A stretch of DNA of 64,000 nt from JAVBNU01 sp031551265. Lineage in GTDB: Bacteria > Cyanobacteriota > Vampirovibrionia > Gastranaerophilales > Gastranaerophilaceae. Position numbers and translations under genes: made by a program. The stretch's first letter is position 1. Each line of letters opens with the position of its first letter. Location: the NCBI GenBank assembly GCA_031551265.1, contig JAVBNU010000041.1, positions 13,160 to 77,159 of the forward strand, written 5' to 3'. This document shows, piece by piece, positions 1 through 9,033 of the stretch. A model generated the notes under the pieces. It did not search any database. It worked only from the letters and a program-made list of their open reading frames with translations, and had not been told where the DNA came from.

Positions 1-1
1 G

Positions 2-148
2 CTAAGCGAGGAAGATTTTATTGAATTTGATTCTTTAATTAATATCCGTCCGACCCAAAATAATCGCAGTCGCGGCGTAGAAGATGAAAATATAAGAAAA
101 AAAATAACAGCGCTTGTACAACAGAGGATAGATATTAATGCAGCATAA
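2..148 (+). CDS. C-terminal end of a protein of unknown function (cut by window start)
   Basis: An open frame runs from the left edge to a TAA at 146-148 and gives the last 48 residues of a protein that starts outside the window. The tail is charged and ends in QQRIDINAA. It overlaps the start of the next gene by 11 bases (ATG at 138), which indicates translational coupling and a common transcript. The visible part is too short to name a family. Because the downstream partner belongs to a small conserved family, this could be the first gene of a two-gene module, but that is inference. Confidence 0.6.
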   Translation, partial: LSEEDFIEFDSLINIRPTQNNRSRGVEDENIRKKITALVQQRIDINAA

Positions 149-458
149 AAATCTCAGCGCAAATCGTTGGAGTGACTTAAGTTTCACCGAGCAAATGGCG
201 AATATTGGCAGCGAGGTATACCGCACAAGCTCATGGCTGGCAAAAAACAATGATGAATATAGCACGAAAGCTTTTGAAAGAGCATTAGAGTTAATTGATT
301 TAACAATCGAATGCGCACAAGAAAAACGGGAAAACGCCCTAAAGGAACTAACTCGCCTGCGTGAACATTTTTGCAAAATATTTTTAGATAAAGATTTAGA
401 GGCTTTTGGGCCTACAAATAAATACTTTCATTATTTTGCGCTGGCTTTAAAACGTTAA
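138..458 (+). CDS. small conserved protein, WSDLSFTEQMANIGSEV family, unknown function
   Basis: A 106-residue predicted soluble, mostly helical protein. The N-terminal stretch with W-S-x-L-S-x-x-E-Q-M-A-N-I-G-S-E-V and the following AFERALELIDLTI look like a small conserved family I recall seeing as hypothetical proteins in many unrelated bacteria and candidate phyla; I know no experimental function. The start overlaps the preceding gene by 11 bases, so the two are probably co-translated. No clear ribosome-binding site is needed if coupling is used. A toxin-antitoxin or nucleotidyltransferase-partner role is possible from the paired arrangement and size, but nothing in the sequence proves it. 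Confidence 0.6.
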   Translation: MQHKNLSANRWSDLSFTEQMANIGSEVYRTSSWLAKNNDEYSTKAFERALELIDLTIECAQEKRENALKELTRLREHFCKIFLDKDLEAFGPTNKYFHYFALALKR

Positions 459-464
459 ATACAG

Positions 465-1262
465 TTAATTCAATATTCTCACGCCCGTACTGCCGCCAAA
501 ATCTCTGTTCTGATAATAAGAGCCTGTATTAGTTCTGCCATACTGGTCATAGCCATGTCCGCTGGTTTGGAACGGAACTACTGAATTATCATAGTTATTA
601 TAGAAATTAGCGTCATATTGGTCGTACACGGGAGGAGTGATACCTGTTATTGTGCCAAAACCGTTCAAAACATTCGCAAAAACATCTTTTACTTTTGAAC
701 CACTTGAATATGTAGGATAAGTCGGCACCTGATACGGTATATTATTATAATTCGTCATACTGTTGTTTGTATTAGAACTTCTCACAGCTGTTCTGAGTCT
801 CTCATAGCGAGCGTCAAGCGGCCCCCTTTGCATTGCACCGAAAACTTGCTGCTCCAGCCTTGCCACACGCATATCGACATTTTCATTAGTGTAAGTTCGG
901 TTAAGATAACGGCGTTCAAGGTTTTTCAAATCATCTAACGGCACATTCGCCATTAGCGAAGGGTTAACGTTCATCATTATTGCCTCAAGCCTTTGAGACA
1001 GATTATCCTTTGAGCGTGTTGTCCTAAAAAGTTTTTGCTCAATCCGATTTAAACGCGTATAAATCGACTCACGCTCAAAAGTTCGATTAAACAATCCCTT
1101 CTCAATTTGTGTAATTTGCAAATAATTCTCGCCCGAGCCATTTCCATAGCTGCTATAGGAGCTATTCGGATAATTGTAATAACCTGTGTATGCCAAACCG
1201 GTGCCCTGTGTCAAGAACACAAGCAGAGCAATAATTACACTAAAATTAATAATTGATTTCAT
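465..1262 (-). CDS. secreted or periplasmic protein with two E..LF..RL repeats
   Basis: 265 residues. A hydrophobic signal peptide covers about residues 1-24, then a Tyr/Asn/Ser-rich linker. Two related segments follow, about residues 50-95 (QIEKGLFNRTF, RLNRIEQKLF) and 113-160 (NLERRYLNRTY, RVARLEQQVFG). Each has the form E-x-x-L/Y-x-N-R-T-(8-10)-R-x-x-R-x-E-x-x-x-F. The C-terminal third is low-complexity and rich in Tyr, Asn and Gly. An AGGA site lies 8 bases before the ATG. Repeats of this type occur in envelope proteins of Vampirovibrionia and Cyanobacteria from memory; function is unknown. It is divergent from the AMIN-domain gene, with about 220 bases between them. Confidence 0.65.
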   Translation of the reverse strand: MKSIINFSVIIALLVFLTQGTGLAYTGYYNYPNSSYSSYGNGSGENYLQITQIEKGLFNRTFERESIYTRLNRIEQKLFRTTRSKDNLSQRLEAIMMNVNPSLMANVPLDDLKNLERRYLNRTYTNENVDMRVARLEQQVFGAMQRGPLDARYERLRTAVRSSNTNNSMTNYNNIPYQVPTYPTYSSGSKVKDVFANVLNGFGTITGITPPVYDQYDANFYNNYDNSVVPFQTSGHGYDQYGRTNTGSYYQNRDFGGSTGVRILN

Positions 1263-1482
1263 AGTAAAATCCTGCTTTCCTCACCTATATAGATTTACAT
1301 AATAAAAATATTTATGGCATATTGCATTATCCACGCGGGCATGAGACCACATGAAAAATTATATTGACCAGATGGTTAATATTTATTTTTAGACCCACTG
1401 GTTGATGTAGAGCAAAATAAAAACTTGTATGATTACCTTATTAGTTGAGTATGTATTCTCAATAGGGGAGAGAGAAACGAAG

Positions 1483-2640
1483 ATGGGAAAACAGTTGAAA
1501 AACTTTTCAGTAAGAGTATTTATTTCAAGTCTTGCATTGATTGGAATATGTTTGAATGCAGCAATTGCAGAGAATATTTTGTCAGCAATCCAAATCAATC
1601 CTGACAACGCATCATATCAAATTATACTAAAATCAGATAATCCGGCGCCAATCAAAAAAGTTATAGAAGCGCCTGACAAAATGTATCTGGAACTGCAAAA
1701 TATACAAGCGCTGTCATCAATCAGCACAATTTATAACAATGTGCCTAATGTCGATAACGTGATTGTTCAGCCTGTGTCAAAAAACAGCGTAAAGATATTT
1801 TTACAGGGCAAAAACATCGCTAAGAGCAAAATTAGTTTCGAAACACTAAAAACCACGCCTATGGCAATACCAAGCAGCGAAAAGTCTGACACTATAAAAT
1901 TAAATCGCCCTCTTGAAACTTATGCGCCTGTAGTTACTGAAGAAATTACCGAGGATGAGTCAACAGGCATACAAAATAATCCAATGTTGATGTCATTGCT
2001 ATCACTGATTAAAAATAACATGAACGCTAAATCAATGATGTATTTCATCGGATTTATGCTGATTTTGGTTTTCGGGTTAAGAGCTTTCAAAAAGAATGCA
2101 CAATACACCAATAACCAGCTGCAAATCGGCCTGTCTCACAGATTGAGAGAAGATAGCCTCAGAGACGAACTCAATGCAGAAGAAAGTGTACGACCTGAAA
2201 CTTCAAGACTTTCCTTACACAAAAACAACACGTACAGCACTCCCACAGCTAATTACGGTCTTAAGTCATACCAAAACAGCCAAAAAAGTCCTTACACTTC
2301 GCCGATACCACCAAAACAATTCACAAAACCAAGCTCTGGATATAATACAACACCACTGCCTAAAGCAACAATCCCGCAATCAAGAACAGAAATTCAATCG
2401 ACTGTTGCACCGGCACAGAATTTATTAAGACCAACCTCAACGCAATCAGCAACACGCACACAACAATCCATAGCAAATTCGATTGCAAGTGCTGAAAAAA
2501 AACAAGCCGCAGGCGGTGTTGACAGCATGAAATTTATTGAATCAATGTCAAAAATATACGAAAAAAACGGGCGCAGTGACTTAGCCTCAGGCCTAAGAAA
2601 TAATATGCGCAAAGCACAGAATTTACAAAATCAAATCTAA
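1483..2640 (+). CDS. AMIN-domain envelope protein with one internal membrane segment
   Basis: 385 residues from the ATG at 1483, which has a GGGGAGAG site just upstream; a frame extension to 1429 is possible but has no such site. A signal peptide spans about residues 1-29 (cleavage after AIA). Residues about 35-130 resemble an AMIN domain, a periplasmic module of secretin PilQ and of cell-wall amidases that binds peptidoglycan-linked structures. A hydrophobic segment at about 184-202 (YFIGFMLILVFG) is followed by a Ser/Thr/Gln/Pro-rich tail of low complexity and a helical C-terminus. This would place the AMIN domain outside and the tail in the cytoplasm. Role in pilus or wall biogenesis is inferred from the domain only. 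Confidence 0.65.
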   Translation: MGKQLKNFSVRVFISSLALIGICLNAAIAENILSAIQINPDNASYQIILKSDNPAPIKKVIEAPDKMYLELQNIQALSSISTIYNNVPNVDNVIVQPVSKNSVKIFLQGKNIAKSKISFETLKTTPMAIPSSEKSDTIKLNRPLETYAPVVTEEITEDESTGIQNNPMLMSLLSLIKNNMNAKSMMYFIGFMLILVFGLRAFKKNAQYTNNQLQIGLSHRLREDSLRDELNAEESVRPETSRLSLHKNNTYSTPTANYGLKSYQNSQKSPYTSPIPPKQFTKPSSGYNTTPLPKATIPQSRTEIQSTVAPAQNLLRPTSTQSATRTQQSIANSIASAEKKQAAGGVDSMKFIESMSKIYEKNGRSDLASGLRNNMRKAQNLQNQI

Positions 2641-2666
2641 TACTAATAAATACTCAACCAATCTGG

Positions 2667-2697
2667 ACAGATAGCGAAAAACCTATCTGTTTTTTTT
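2667..2697 (+). terminator. rho-independent terminator of the AMIN gene
   Basis: Perfect 8-bp stem ACAGATAG / CTATCTGT with an 8-base loop, followed directly by a run of eight T. It lies 27 bases after the stop codon. Confidence 0.85.
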
Positions 2698-2709
2698 GTT
2701 TAATAATTT

Positions 2710-2829
2710 GATGGGTTGAATGAAGTTGTTCAACCCACCCTACAACTCCACGAGATTAAAAGTTATTATGATAGCACACTTATTTACGCTCCCAACACCC
2801 TTTTCGGAGCGTGGGACACACCCTACAAC
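2710..2829. repeat. two REP-like palindromes
   Basis: At 2710-2745 the sequence ATGGGTTGAA pairs with TTCAACCCA and continues CCTACAA. At 2805-2829 a degenerate copy reads GCGTGGGACACACCCTAC. Both end in CCCTAC, the mark of the window-wide palindrome family. Confidence 0.6.
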
Positions 2830-2835
2830 TGTTTG

Positions 2836-3474
2836 TCATTCATTATAATTGCGAGGAATAAAATAAAGATTATCTTCCTGCTTCATTTCAAAAAGTTTCG
2901 CATATTTTTTAAGGGCTTCAATGGCAGCTTTAGCAAAACCTCTGCAGTACCATGCATCCACCACAACAGCCTCATCGCCCCAGGTCTGATAGTCCTCGAC
3001 TATAGCACCTTTTTTTATACCAATCACACTAAAAGCATGGTCGGCATACTCTTCTTTATTTCGCCATAAACGCATTGAAATATTTTGTGTATCTATTGCA
3101 CGTTTTGTTAATCTGTTCCCTACAATAAAAGCCATTTCACGACAATTTGCATAGCCTTCTTCCCTAACAATTTTTTCATAACTGTCACAATATTCAGAGA
3201 AATTGTTCTTTGGCAATTCTTCCAATCTTGCTCGAACAACTTTTAAGCCGTTATTATAACTCGCTAATTGTTCCACAAAAGGTGGCATTAAATCATCAAA
3301 TTTATCCCAGTCACGAATACTTAACATTTTGGCAAGCAATAATCTACAAGATTTCAACTTCGGATAATCCGTTTTAAATTCACTCAAAACTTCGCGTCCG
3401 ATTCTTAGATTTTCACTCAGGCTGGTGCTTGCTTTATTAGCAACTATTTGTGTTACAGGTTTTATCATCGTCAC
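2836..3474 (-). CDS. unknown protein with a Cys-His-Asp triad arrangement
   Basis: 212 residues from a GTG at 3474 (ATG alternative at 3468; neither has a good ribosome-binding site). The N-terminal half is helical. The C-terminal half contains three short motifs in the order of papain-like or transglutaminase-like enzymes: YANCREMA with C111, DHAFSVIG with H146, and VVVDAW with D173. Spacing and local sequence (N-C-x-E-x-A, D-H-A-F-x-V-I, V-x-D-x-W) are like those of cysteine proteases, deamidases and several secreted effectors. No signal peptide or membrane segment is seen. I do not recognise the exact family; catalytic activity is inference from the triad. It stands alone, bordered by palindromic repeats on both sides. 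Confidence 0.55.
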   Translation of the reverse strand: MTMIKPVTQIVANKASTSLSENLRIGREVLSEFKTDYPKLKSCRLLLAKMLSIRDWDKFDDLMPPFVEQLASYNNGLKVVRARLEELPKNNFSEYCDSYEKIVREEGYANCREMAFIVGNRLTKRAIDTQNISMRLWRNKEEYADHAFSVIGIKKGAIVEDYQTWGDEAVVVDAWYCRGFAKAAIEALKKYAKLFEMKQEDNLYFIPRNYNE

Positions 3475-3591
3475 ATTTCATAAACTAATACACATATACA
3501 AAACCCGTGAAAAAATTTTGTTGCTACCTACGTAAAGTCACCCTGAAACTTATATCTATGCAATTATGCTACAATCGCCAATGTTCAGAAA

Positions 3592-3616
3592 GTAGGGTGC
3601 GTCTCACGCACCGAAA
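3592..3616. repeat. REP-like palindrome, GTAGGGTGCG family
   Basis: GTAGGGTGCGT-CTC-ACGCACC followed by GAAA; a copy of the family also found at 32639, 40365, 40784, 46731 and 54142. Confidence 0.8.
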
Positions 3617-3629
3617 TGAGGCAAAAAAA

Positions 3630-5150
3630 TTACTTCCTAAACCTTTGTTCATAAATCTGTTTTACCTGATTATACGCGCGTGTATCATTGTTGGCATAAT
3701 AGAAGTTCATCTTCGCGATATACAGTTTTCTTGCATCAGGGAAACATTCAATCCCGCGATTGAGCATCGCAAGCGCATTATCAGGCTTGCCGCTATCCAT
3801 ATAAATACAGGACAAATCAATGTACTCCTGAGGTGACTGAGGCTTAGCGCTGAACACCATATCCATATAGTCCTGATACAGCTTAGCCTTGCCAAGAGAC
3901 TTGTAGCACAATGCCAAATTATACAAATAAATAGTTTTCTTTGGATTTTCCTTCACAGCTTTTTCAAAATACTCCAAAGCTTTTTTCGATTGCTTCAAAT
4001 GATAGTAACAAAGCCCCAAATCATTATACATTTCAGCTTTGTCGTTACCTTCAAGCAGCATTTGGTAAAGCTCGACAGACTTTTCATAATTCGCCAAATA
4101 GTAATTAACCTTCGCCAATTCCTGAAAATACCTGTTGTCAGGATTTATCATAATTGCTTCTTCTAAATAATATTTCGCCTTTTTGTAGTCTTTGGTTTTG
4201 ATGAGAGTTTTAGCCAGCGCATAAAACACCTTATCAGAATCGTCTCTTAGGACTCTGGCCTGTTCCAAAGCCTTAGACGCCTGCTCGTATTCACCAACAG
4301 CATATAGTGAAGCGCCAAGCGCGCAATAACCGTCGAAAAAGTCCGGCTTTAGTTCGACAGATTTATAATAGTAATTAAGCGCGATATTATTGTTATTTTT
4401 ATTGTAATAATAATTTCCTAAAAGATAATACGTAGCATACTCGTTAGGGTTAGATTCCAGGGCTTTTTCAAGATAATAAAGCTCCTTTTCGTAGTTTTTC
4501 ATACCTTTATAAATTAACGACAAGTTGAGCAAAGGCTGTACATAAGTCTTATCAAGCTCGGCAGACTTCGTAAAAAACTTAATCGCATTATTATAATCCT
4601 GTTGATAACGGTATAGCATCCCGATATTGTTATACGTAACAGCGTTCGTGTTATCCATTTCAATGCTTTTTAAAAAGTAGCCTAAACTATCGGCAAATTT
4701 CCCTTGCGAATACGCATCCATGCCCATTTGGCTGTAGTATTCAGCATTTTTAACTTCATAACCCTGCTGCTGTTTAGCAGTTGGAATGTTTTGCGTTTGT
4801 GGCGCAGCGCTATATTGAGGGGTTAAATCAAATTGAGGTGCAGGATTTATATTCTCAAACACCGTAGTCGGCTGGCTTTCCGGCACAAAATTATCGTTCT
4901 CCGGGTATAACAGTTTTCTTAATTGCACTTTTTTCTTTTGAGCATCTATATTATCAGGCGCAACAGATTGAATCATTTCAATATAGTCGAGCGCCTGACG
5001 ATAATTGCCGGTATTTTCATAAAAGCTCGCCATATAAAAATAATCGCTTATGATCTCGTCAATACCGCCGCTAGCCTCTGCATTAGACGGCAGCACCGCA
5101 GCAAACAATAAAATCGCCACAATTATGAACTTTATTTTTAGTTTATTCAT
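3630..5150 (-). CDS. secreted or membrane-anchored TPR protein
   Basis: 507 residues from the ATG at 5150, chosen because MNKLKIKFIIVAILLFAA forms a signal peptide and a GATAGGAAA site lies just before it; an upstream in-frame start at 5201 would bury the signal. After a Pro/Gln-rich linker (about 80-130) there are roughly ten tetratricopeptide repeats with the usual A-x-x-Y/F spacing (for example SLGYFLKSIEMD, NAIKFFTKSAELD, ALEYFEKAVKENP). TPR arrays are protein-binding scaffolds. The start lies 4 bases after the yajQ stop, so the two are co-transcribed. Its binding partner cannot be told from sequence. Confidence 0.8.
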   Translation of the reverse strand: MNKLKIKFIIVAILLFAAVLPSNAEASGGIDEIISDYFYMASFYENTGNYRQALDYIEMIQSVAPDNIDAQKKKVQLRKLLYPENDNFVPESQPTTVFENINPAPQFDLTPQYSAAPQTQNIPTAKQQQGYEVKNAEYYSQMGMDAYSQGKFADSLGYFLKSIEMDNTNAVTYNNIGMLYRYQQDYNNAIKFFTKSAELDKTYVQPLLNLSLIYKGMKNYEKELYYLEKALESNPNEYATYYLLGNYYYNKNNNNIALNYYYKSVELKPDFFDGYCALGASLYAVGEYEQASKALEQARVLRDDSDKVFYALAKTLIKTKDYKKAKYYLEEAIMINPDNRYFQELAKVNYYLANYEKSVELYQMLLEGNDKAEMYNDLGLCYYHLKQSKKALEYFEKAVKENPKKTIYLYNLALCYKSLGKAKLYQDYMDMVFSAKPQSPQEYIDLSCIYMDSGKPDNALAMLNRGIECFPDARKLYIAKMNFYYANNDTRAYNQVKQIYEQRFRK

Positions 5151-5154
5151 TTTC

Positions 5155-5655
5155 CTATCTGTAATTTTGGAATTGCAGTGGAGCATCATACACGTCTTCA
5201 TTGTCGCGTAGAGCTTTTATCACAAGCTGCAAATCGTCTCTGTTTTTACCCGATACTCTTACCTGATCGCCTTGTATTGACGCCTGTACTTTTATTTTTG
5301 AGTCTTTGATATCAGCAACAATTTTTTTAGCGAGTTCAGTAGTCAAACCTTTTTTCAAATTCAACACCTGACGAACATTGCCGCCCAAAGCATGCTCTAT
5401 AGTCTGAGGATCAAGAATTTTGATACTCAAATCGCGCTTCACCAGCTTACTTTGCAAAATATCAATGATATTTCTCAATTTCATATCATCTGAAGTTGTT
5501 ATGGTAATTGATTTATCACCATCTAAAACGATATCCGAGTTAGTGTTTTTCAAATCAAAACGTCCTGCAATATCACGTTTAACCTGATCAACAGCATTAA
5601 CCAACTCTTGTTTGTCAAACTCAGATACTACGTCAAAACTTTCATCTTTAGCCAT
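5155..5655 (-). CDS. yajQ: YajQ-family nucleotide-binding protein
   Basis: 166 residues, the usual family length, and recognisable along its whole length: N-terminal SFDVVSEFDKQELVNAVDQ, then RFDLKNTNSDI, and the C-terminal VQASIQGDQVRVSGKNRDDLQ. The family has two ferredoxin-like folds; the Xanthomonas homologue binds cyclic di-GMP and acts with a transcription factor, while other members bind nucleotides or RNA. An AAGGAG site precedes the ATG. It is followed 4 bases later by the TPR gene on the same transcript. The cyclic di-GMP role here is inferred, and no GGDEF or EAL gene is in the window. Confidence 0.9.
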   Translation of the reverse strand: MAKDESFDVVSEFDKQELVNAVDQVKRDIAGRFDLKNTNSDIVLDGDKSITITTSDDMKLRNIIDILQSKLVKRDLSIKILDPQTIEHALGGNVRQVLNLKKGLTTELAKKIVADIKDSKIKVQASIQGDQVRVSGKNRDDLQLVIKALRDNEDVYDAPLQFQNYR

Positions 5656-5671
5656 AACTACTCTCCTTATC

Positions 5672-7267
5672 TTACATGTAAGTGCTTATGTCAATGACAT
5701 TATTAATTTCTTTAGGAATATATTTTTCGCAATAACTCCACAAGAAAGACTCTTTTTCAGCATTATCAGCATCGTCATCTTTGTTTTCGCGCCCGAAAGT
5801 TCGCTCGCAATGACAATATCCTTTGATTTCATTAGCTTCAGTGTCCAGCTTCGGCGCAAAGTAGCCACAAGTCTGACAAACTTTTAACCTGAACCCATGC
5901 TCATCCAGCTTGTCGACAATTTCTCTTATCGCCTCATATGTGCGCAAATGCGACGATGAGAGGTATTTTTTCTTTTTAAACACAAACACGGCTCTCGCAA
6001 GATTGTCTTCTGTAATAATTTCAAGCTTGCACTTAAACGCTTTTTGCCCGCCGCTAACCACCACATCAATAGCGAATTTTTCGACAATCTGTACTTTATT
6101 TTTCGGCGCAAAGAGCCTCTCTGAAAGACTGCGGCAGATTGTAAATTTATTTAAGTTGCTTATTAGCGCGTAGAGGGGATAAAGCGCCAAATAAAACATT
6201 TCGCCTTTTTTCAATTTCGAGAAATTTATAGCCACAATAAAACTGATTACCGTTGCAACACCTAGAATTTGCATAACTATTAATCTGAACAACCACGCAA
6301 AATCGTTGTAGCTCAATGTAAATGACACGATTAAGAAATACATAACAGCCATAGCAATCACATTCGGCCTAATCAAATAAAGCACATGCTCGACAAACTT
6401 AATATTTGTTGTGAAAACCAACGACAAACAATGTAAAAATAACGTAAAGCGTCTGAAGGATGAAGGTTTTTTCACCTCATACGCGTTAGCGTCAACTGCA
6501 GTTTTGATATTCGGCGCATATTTCGGAATGATACCGTTTTTCACAAGCAAGGTCGTATATTTCAACTCGCTGTTCGCATCTTTAAAATCAATACATTTAA
6601 TTTTTTCAAGAATCTCTTGTTTTATAATTGTTATGTCAGAGTCAATACAGGTCGAAAGCCCGCCAAATAAGAAGCGACGGCCGCAATTAATGATTCTGTT
6701 GTGGAATTTATTATAAGCAACTTTAATCGAATTAATAATACTCGGCTCCTCAACCATTAACTCTGTTGAGCCAACCAAAACCTCACCGTCAAACAAAGCA
6801 GAGTTAACATTGGTTAAGAAATCTTCATCAATAATACGATTAACATCCAAAAATACATAGGCGTTTACATTTTGAAAAGAAATCAATCTCTCTAAAACCC
6901 AGGACACAGCCGCATCTTTCCCTAATGTTTCATCCTCGCCTACACGCCAAATCTTAGCGCCACCGACAAATTCAAGAATATTGGACGAATTATCCGTAGA
7001 ATTATCAAGCACAATATGAACCTGATAATTAGATTTCGAATAATTTTGCTTATTAAGCTTCTCCAACAGTGAAACCACAGCCTTTTCATCGTTATGTGCA
7101 TAAATAACAACTGAAATATGGTTGCAGTACGGGTGATTAAAATATTTTTGCTGGATTTGATACGCTTTCAAACGGCTGCTTGCACAAACATACAAAATAA
7201 ACGCCGTCAAGCTAAACGTCAAATATATCGCCAAAACTATTAACAAAAATAATATTAGGACTACCAA
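5672..7267 (-). CDS. family 2 glycosyltransferase, membrane-bound, with C-terminal Cys cluster
   Basis: 531 residues from a TTG start preceded by AGGAG. An N-terminal membrane segment (about 1-32) is followed by a GT-A domain: VVIYAHNDE near residue 54, the donor-site VFLDVNR, and a later SSFRRF in the place of the QxxRW motif. Several membrane spans follow (about 290-380), as in processive synthases such as cellulose or hyaluronan synthase-like enzymes. The last 150 residues are soluble and hold C464-x2-C467 and C485-x-C487, a possible metal site not usual for the family. The gene ends 17 bases before yajQ. The sugar and product cannot be predicted. Confidence 0.8.
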   Translation of the reverse strand: MVVLILFLLIVLAIYLTFSLTAFILYVCASSRLKAYQIQQKYFNHPYCNHISVVIYAHNDEKAVVSLLEKLNKQNYSKSNYQVHIVLDNSTDNSSNILEFVGGAKIWRVGEDETLGKDAAVSWVLERLISFQNVNAYVFLDVNRIIDEDFLTNVNSALFDGEVLVGSTELMVEEPSIINSIKVAYNKFHNRIINCGRRFLFGGLSTCIDSDITIIKQEILEKIKCIDFKDANSELKYTTLLVKNGIIPKYAPNIKTAVDANAYEVKKPSSFRRFTLFLHCLSLVFTTNIKFVEHVLYLIRPNVIAMAVMYFLIVSFTLSYNDFAWLFRLIVMQILGVATVISFIVAINFSKLKKGEMFYLALYPLYALISNLNKFTICRSLSERLFAPKNKVQIVEKFAIDVVVSGGQKAFKCKLEIITEDNLARAVFVFKKKKYLSSSHLRTYEAIREIVDKLDEHGFRLKVCQTCGYFAPKLDTEANEIKGYCHCERTFGRENKDDDADNAEKESFLWSYCEKYIPKEINNVIDISTYM

Positions 7268-7370
7268 ACTTTTCTGCTCCTATGAACTTTTTTGCAAAAA
7301 TGATTTTAAAAAAAATACATCTTATGTATAATAAAATAATATAAAAGTGGAAAAATAGGAAGGGGTCGAA

Positions 7371-8294
7371 ATGACAAACACAGAATATTTATTTTTAAAT
7401 GGTGAGTATATTGACAATAAAAAAGCTTGTCTGCCTGTGCGAACACACGCATTCTTGTACGGTACGGCTGTATTTGAGGGCATCAGAGCATACTATAACA
7501 AAGAAGAAAATCAATTATACGCTTTTCGAGTTCCTGAACACTTTGAGAGACTGATTAACAGCGGCAAGATTATGCACATGAAAACCGGCTACAACGTCGA
7601 AGAAATGTGTGACATTGTAAAAGCGCTCTTAAAGAAAAATAATTACCACGAAGATGTCTATATTCGTCCTAACTTATACAAATCTTCAGAGAAAATTGGT
7701 CCATGCCTGTTGGACAATCCTGATAGTTTCTTGATTTTCTCGTTTGCAATGGGTGATTACATCGATTTAGAAAAAGGTTTAAGCGTTTGCGTATCAAACT
7801 GGAGACGCTCAGATGACAACGCAATCCCTCCAAGAGCAAAAATTAGTGGCTGCTATGCAAATACAGCTTTAATCGTTACCGATGCAAAGCTCGCAGGATT
7901 TGACGACGCTATTGTACTCAGCCCTGACGGCCACGTTACAGAAGGCTCGGCGATGAATTTATTCTTAGTTGAAGATAACAAACTTATTACGTGTCAGGGC
8001 TCAGATAATATTTTAATCGGCGTAACTCGCAACACAATTATAGAACTTGCTAAAACAGCTTTAGGCATTGAAGTTGAAGAACGTGTAATCGACAGAACAG
8101 AGTTATATACCTGTGATGAAGCATTCTATACCGGCACAGGCGCACAAGTCAGCCCGATTACAAAAATTGATAATCGTCCTGTAGGCACAGGAAATGTGGG
8201 ACCAATTGGCAAAGAACTCCAAAAACTTTATTTTGATGTTGTTAGAGGTAAAGTAGAAAAATATAAAAAATGGTGTATGCCTATTTATGATTAA
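7371..8294 (+). CDS. ilvE: branched-chain amino acid aminotransferase
   Basis: 307 residues, a typical length for fold-type IV PLP aminotransferases. The PLP lysine is K157 in PPRAKISGCY; the region GTAVFEGIRAY near residue 31 and the C-terminal DEAFYTGTGAQVSPI match IlvE. The enzyme transfers the amino group in the last step of valine, leucine and isoleucine synthesis and the first step of their breakdown. A GGAAGGGG site precedes the ATG. The stop overlaps the permease gene by 8 bases, so both are on one transcript, an odd functional pairing. D-amino-acid aminotransferase is the main alternative but length and motifs favour IlvE. Confidence 0.9.
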   Translation: MTNTEYLFLNGEYIDNKKACLPVRTHAFLYGTAVFEGIRAYYNKEENQLYAFRVPEHFERLINSGKIMHMKTGYNVEEMCDIVKALLKKNNYHEDVYIRPNLYKSSEKIGPCLLDNPDSFLIFSFAMGDYIDLEKGLSVCVSNWRRSDDNAIPPRAKISGCYANTALIVTDAKLAGFDDAIVLSPDGHVTEGSAMNLFLVEDNKLITCQGSDNILIGVTRNTIIELAKTALGIEVEERVIDRTELYTCDEAFYTGTGAQVSPITKIDNRPVGTGNVGPIGKELQKLYFDVVRGKVEKYKKWCMPIYD

Positions 8295-9027
8295 TTTTTT
8301 AGGATATTGTGTCGAAAATCTCTGGCAAACTTTAAAATATATTTTTAGTGGTCAGACCAAATTTTCGGAAATAATATCAAAAGCAGCAAGCATCAGCTAC
8401 GACTCAATCCCTATTTCACTAATCATCGTCTCTGTTGCGGCTGTTGTTATTGCAATGCAGGTTGCACAACAATTCCTGATGACAGGCGCCGAAAGCTATG
8501 CAGGTGGCGCGCTCACTATTGCATTGATACGCGAAATAGCACCCGGCTTCGTTGCTCTGGCAATAAGCGCTCGCTCAGGCACTGCAATCTGCGCCGAAAT
8601 GGCAAACATGCAAGTAACATCACAAGTCGATGCAATCAAAACACTAAAAGTTGACCCCGTTGGCTATTACTTCGCACCAAGACTCATCGCGACTGTTGTT
8701 ACAGTGCCAATGGTCGTTTTAGTTGCAGAATTAGTCGGTATTTTAGCCGGCATGGTGACTTGTTTCGGCACAATCGGCCTGCACCCGAACAGATATTTTA
8801 ATTCAGTCTGGCTCTGGCTAACACCAAAAGATTTATATATAAGTTTATTTAAAGGCGCTATTTTCGGCGGGCTAATAACGCTTGTTTGTGCGACTCAAGG
8901 CTACTCGACACGAGGCGGTGCGAGTGATGTCGGTATTTCCACAACTCAATCTGCCGTCAAAGCAACCATCTACATGCTCGTCGCTGACTTTATCATCAAT
9001 CTGATTTTCTACGTTAATTTGACGTAA
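8287..9027 (+). CDS. MlaE-type ABC transporter permease
   Basis: 246 residues with about five membrane segments and the MlaE/YrbE signature region: QQFLMTGAESYAGGALT, then LIREIAPGFVALAISARSGTAICAEMANMQVT. The family moves phospholipids or sterol-like lipids between inner and outer membranes together with an MlaF ATPase and an MCE substrate-binding protein. Neither partner is next to it; they must lie elsewhere. The start overlaps ilvE by 8 bases. Presence of this gene supports a two-membrane envelope. Confidence 0.88.
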   Translation: MINFLGYCVENLWQTLKYIFSGQTKFSEIISKAASISYDSIPISLIIVSVAAVVIAMQVAQQFLMTGAESYAGGALTIALIREIAPGFVALAISARSGTAICAEMANMQVTSQVDAIKTLKVDPVGYYFAPRLIATVVTVPMVVLVAELVGILAGMVTCFGTIGLHPNRYFNSVWLWLTPKDLYISLFKGAIFGGLITLVCATQGYSTRGGASDVGISTTQSAVKATIYMLVADFIINLIFYVNLT

Positions 9028-9033
9028 AAGTCA

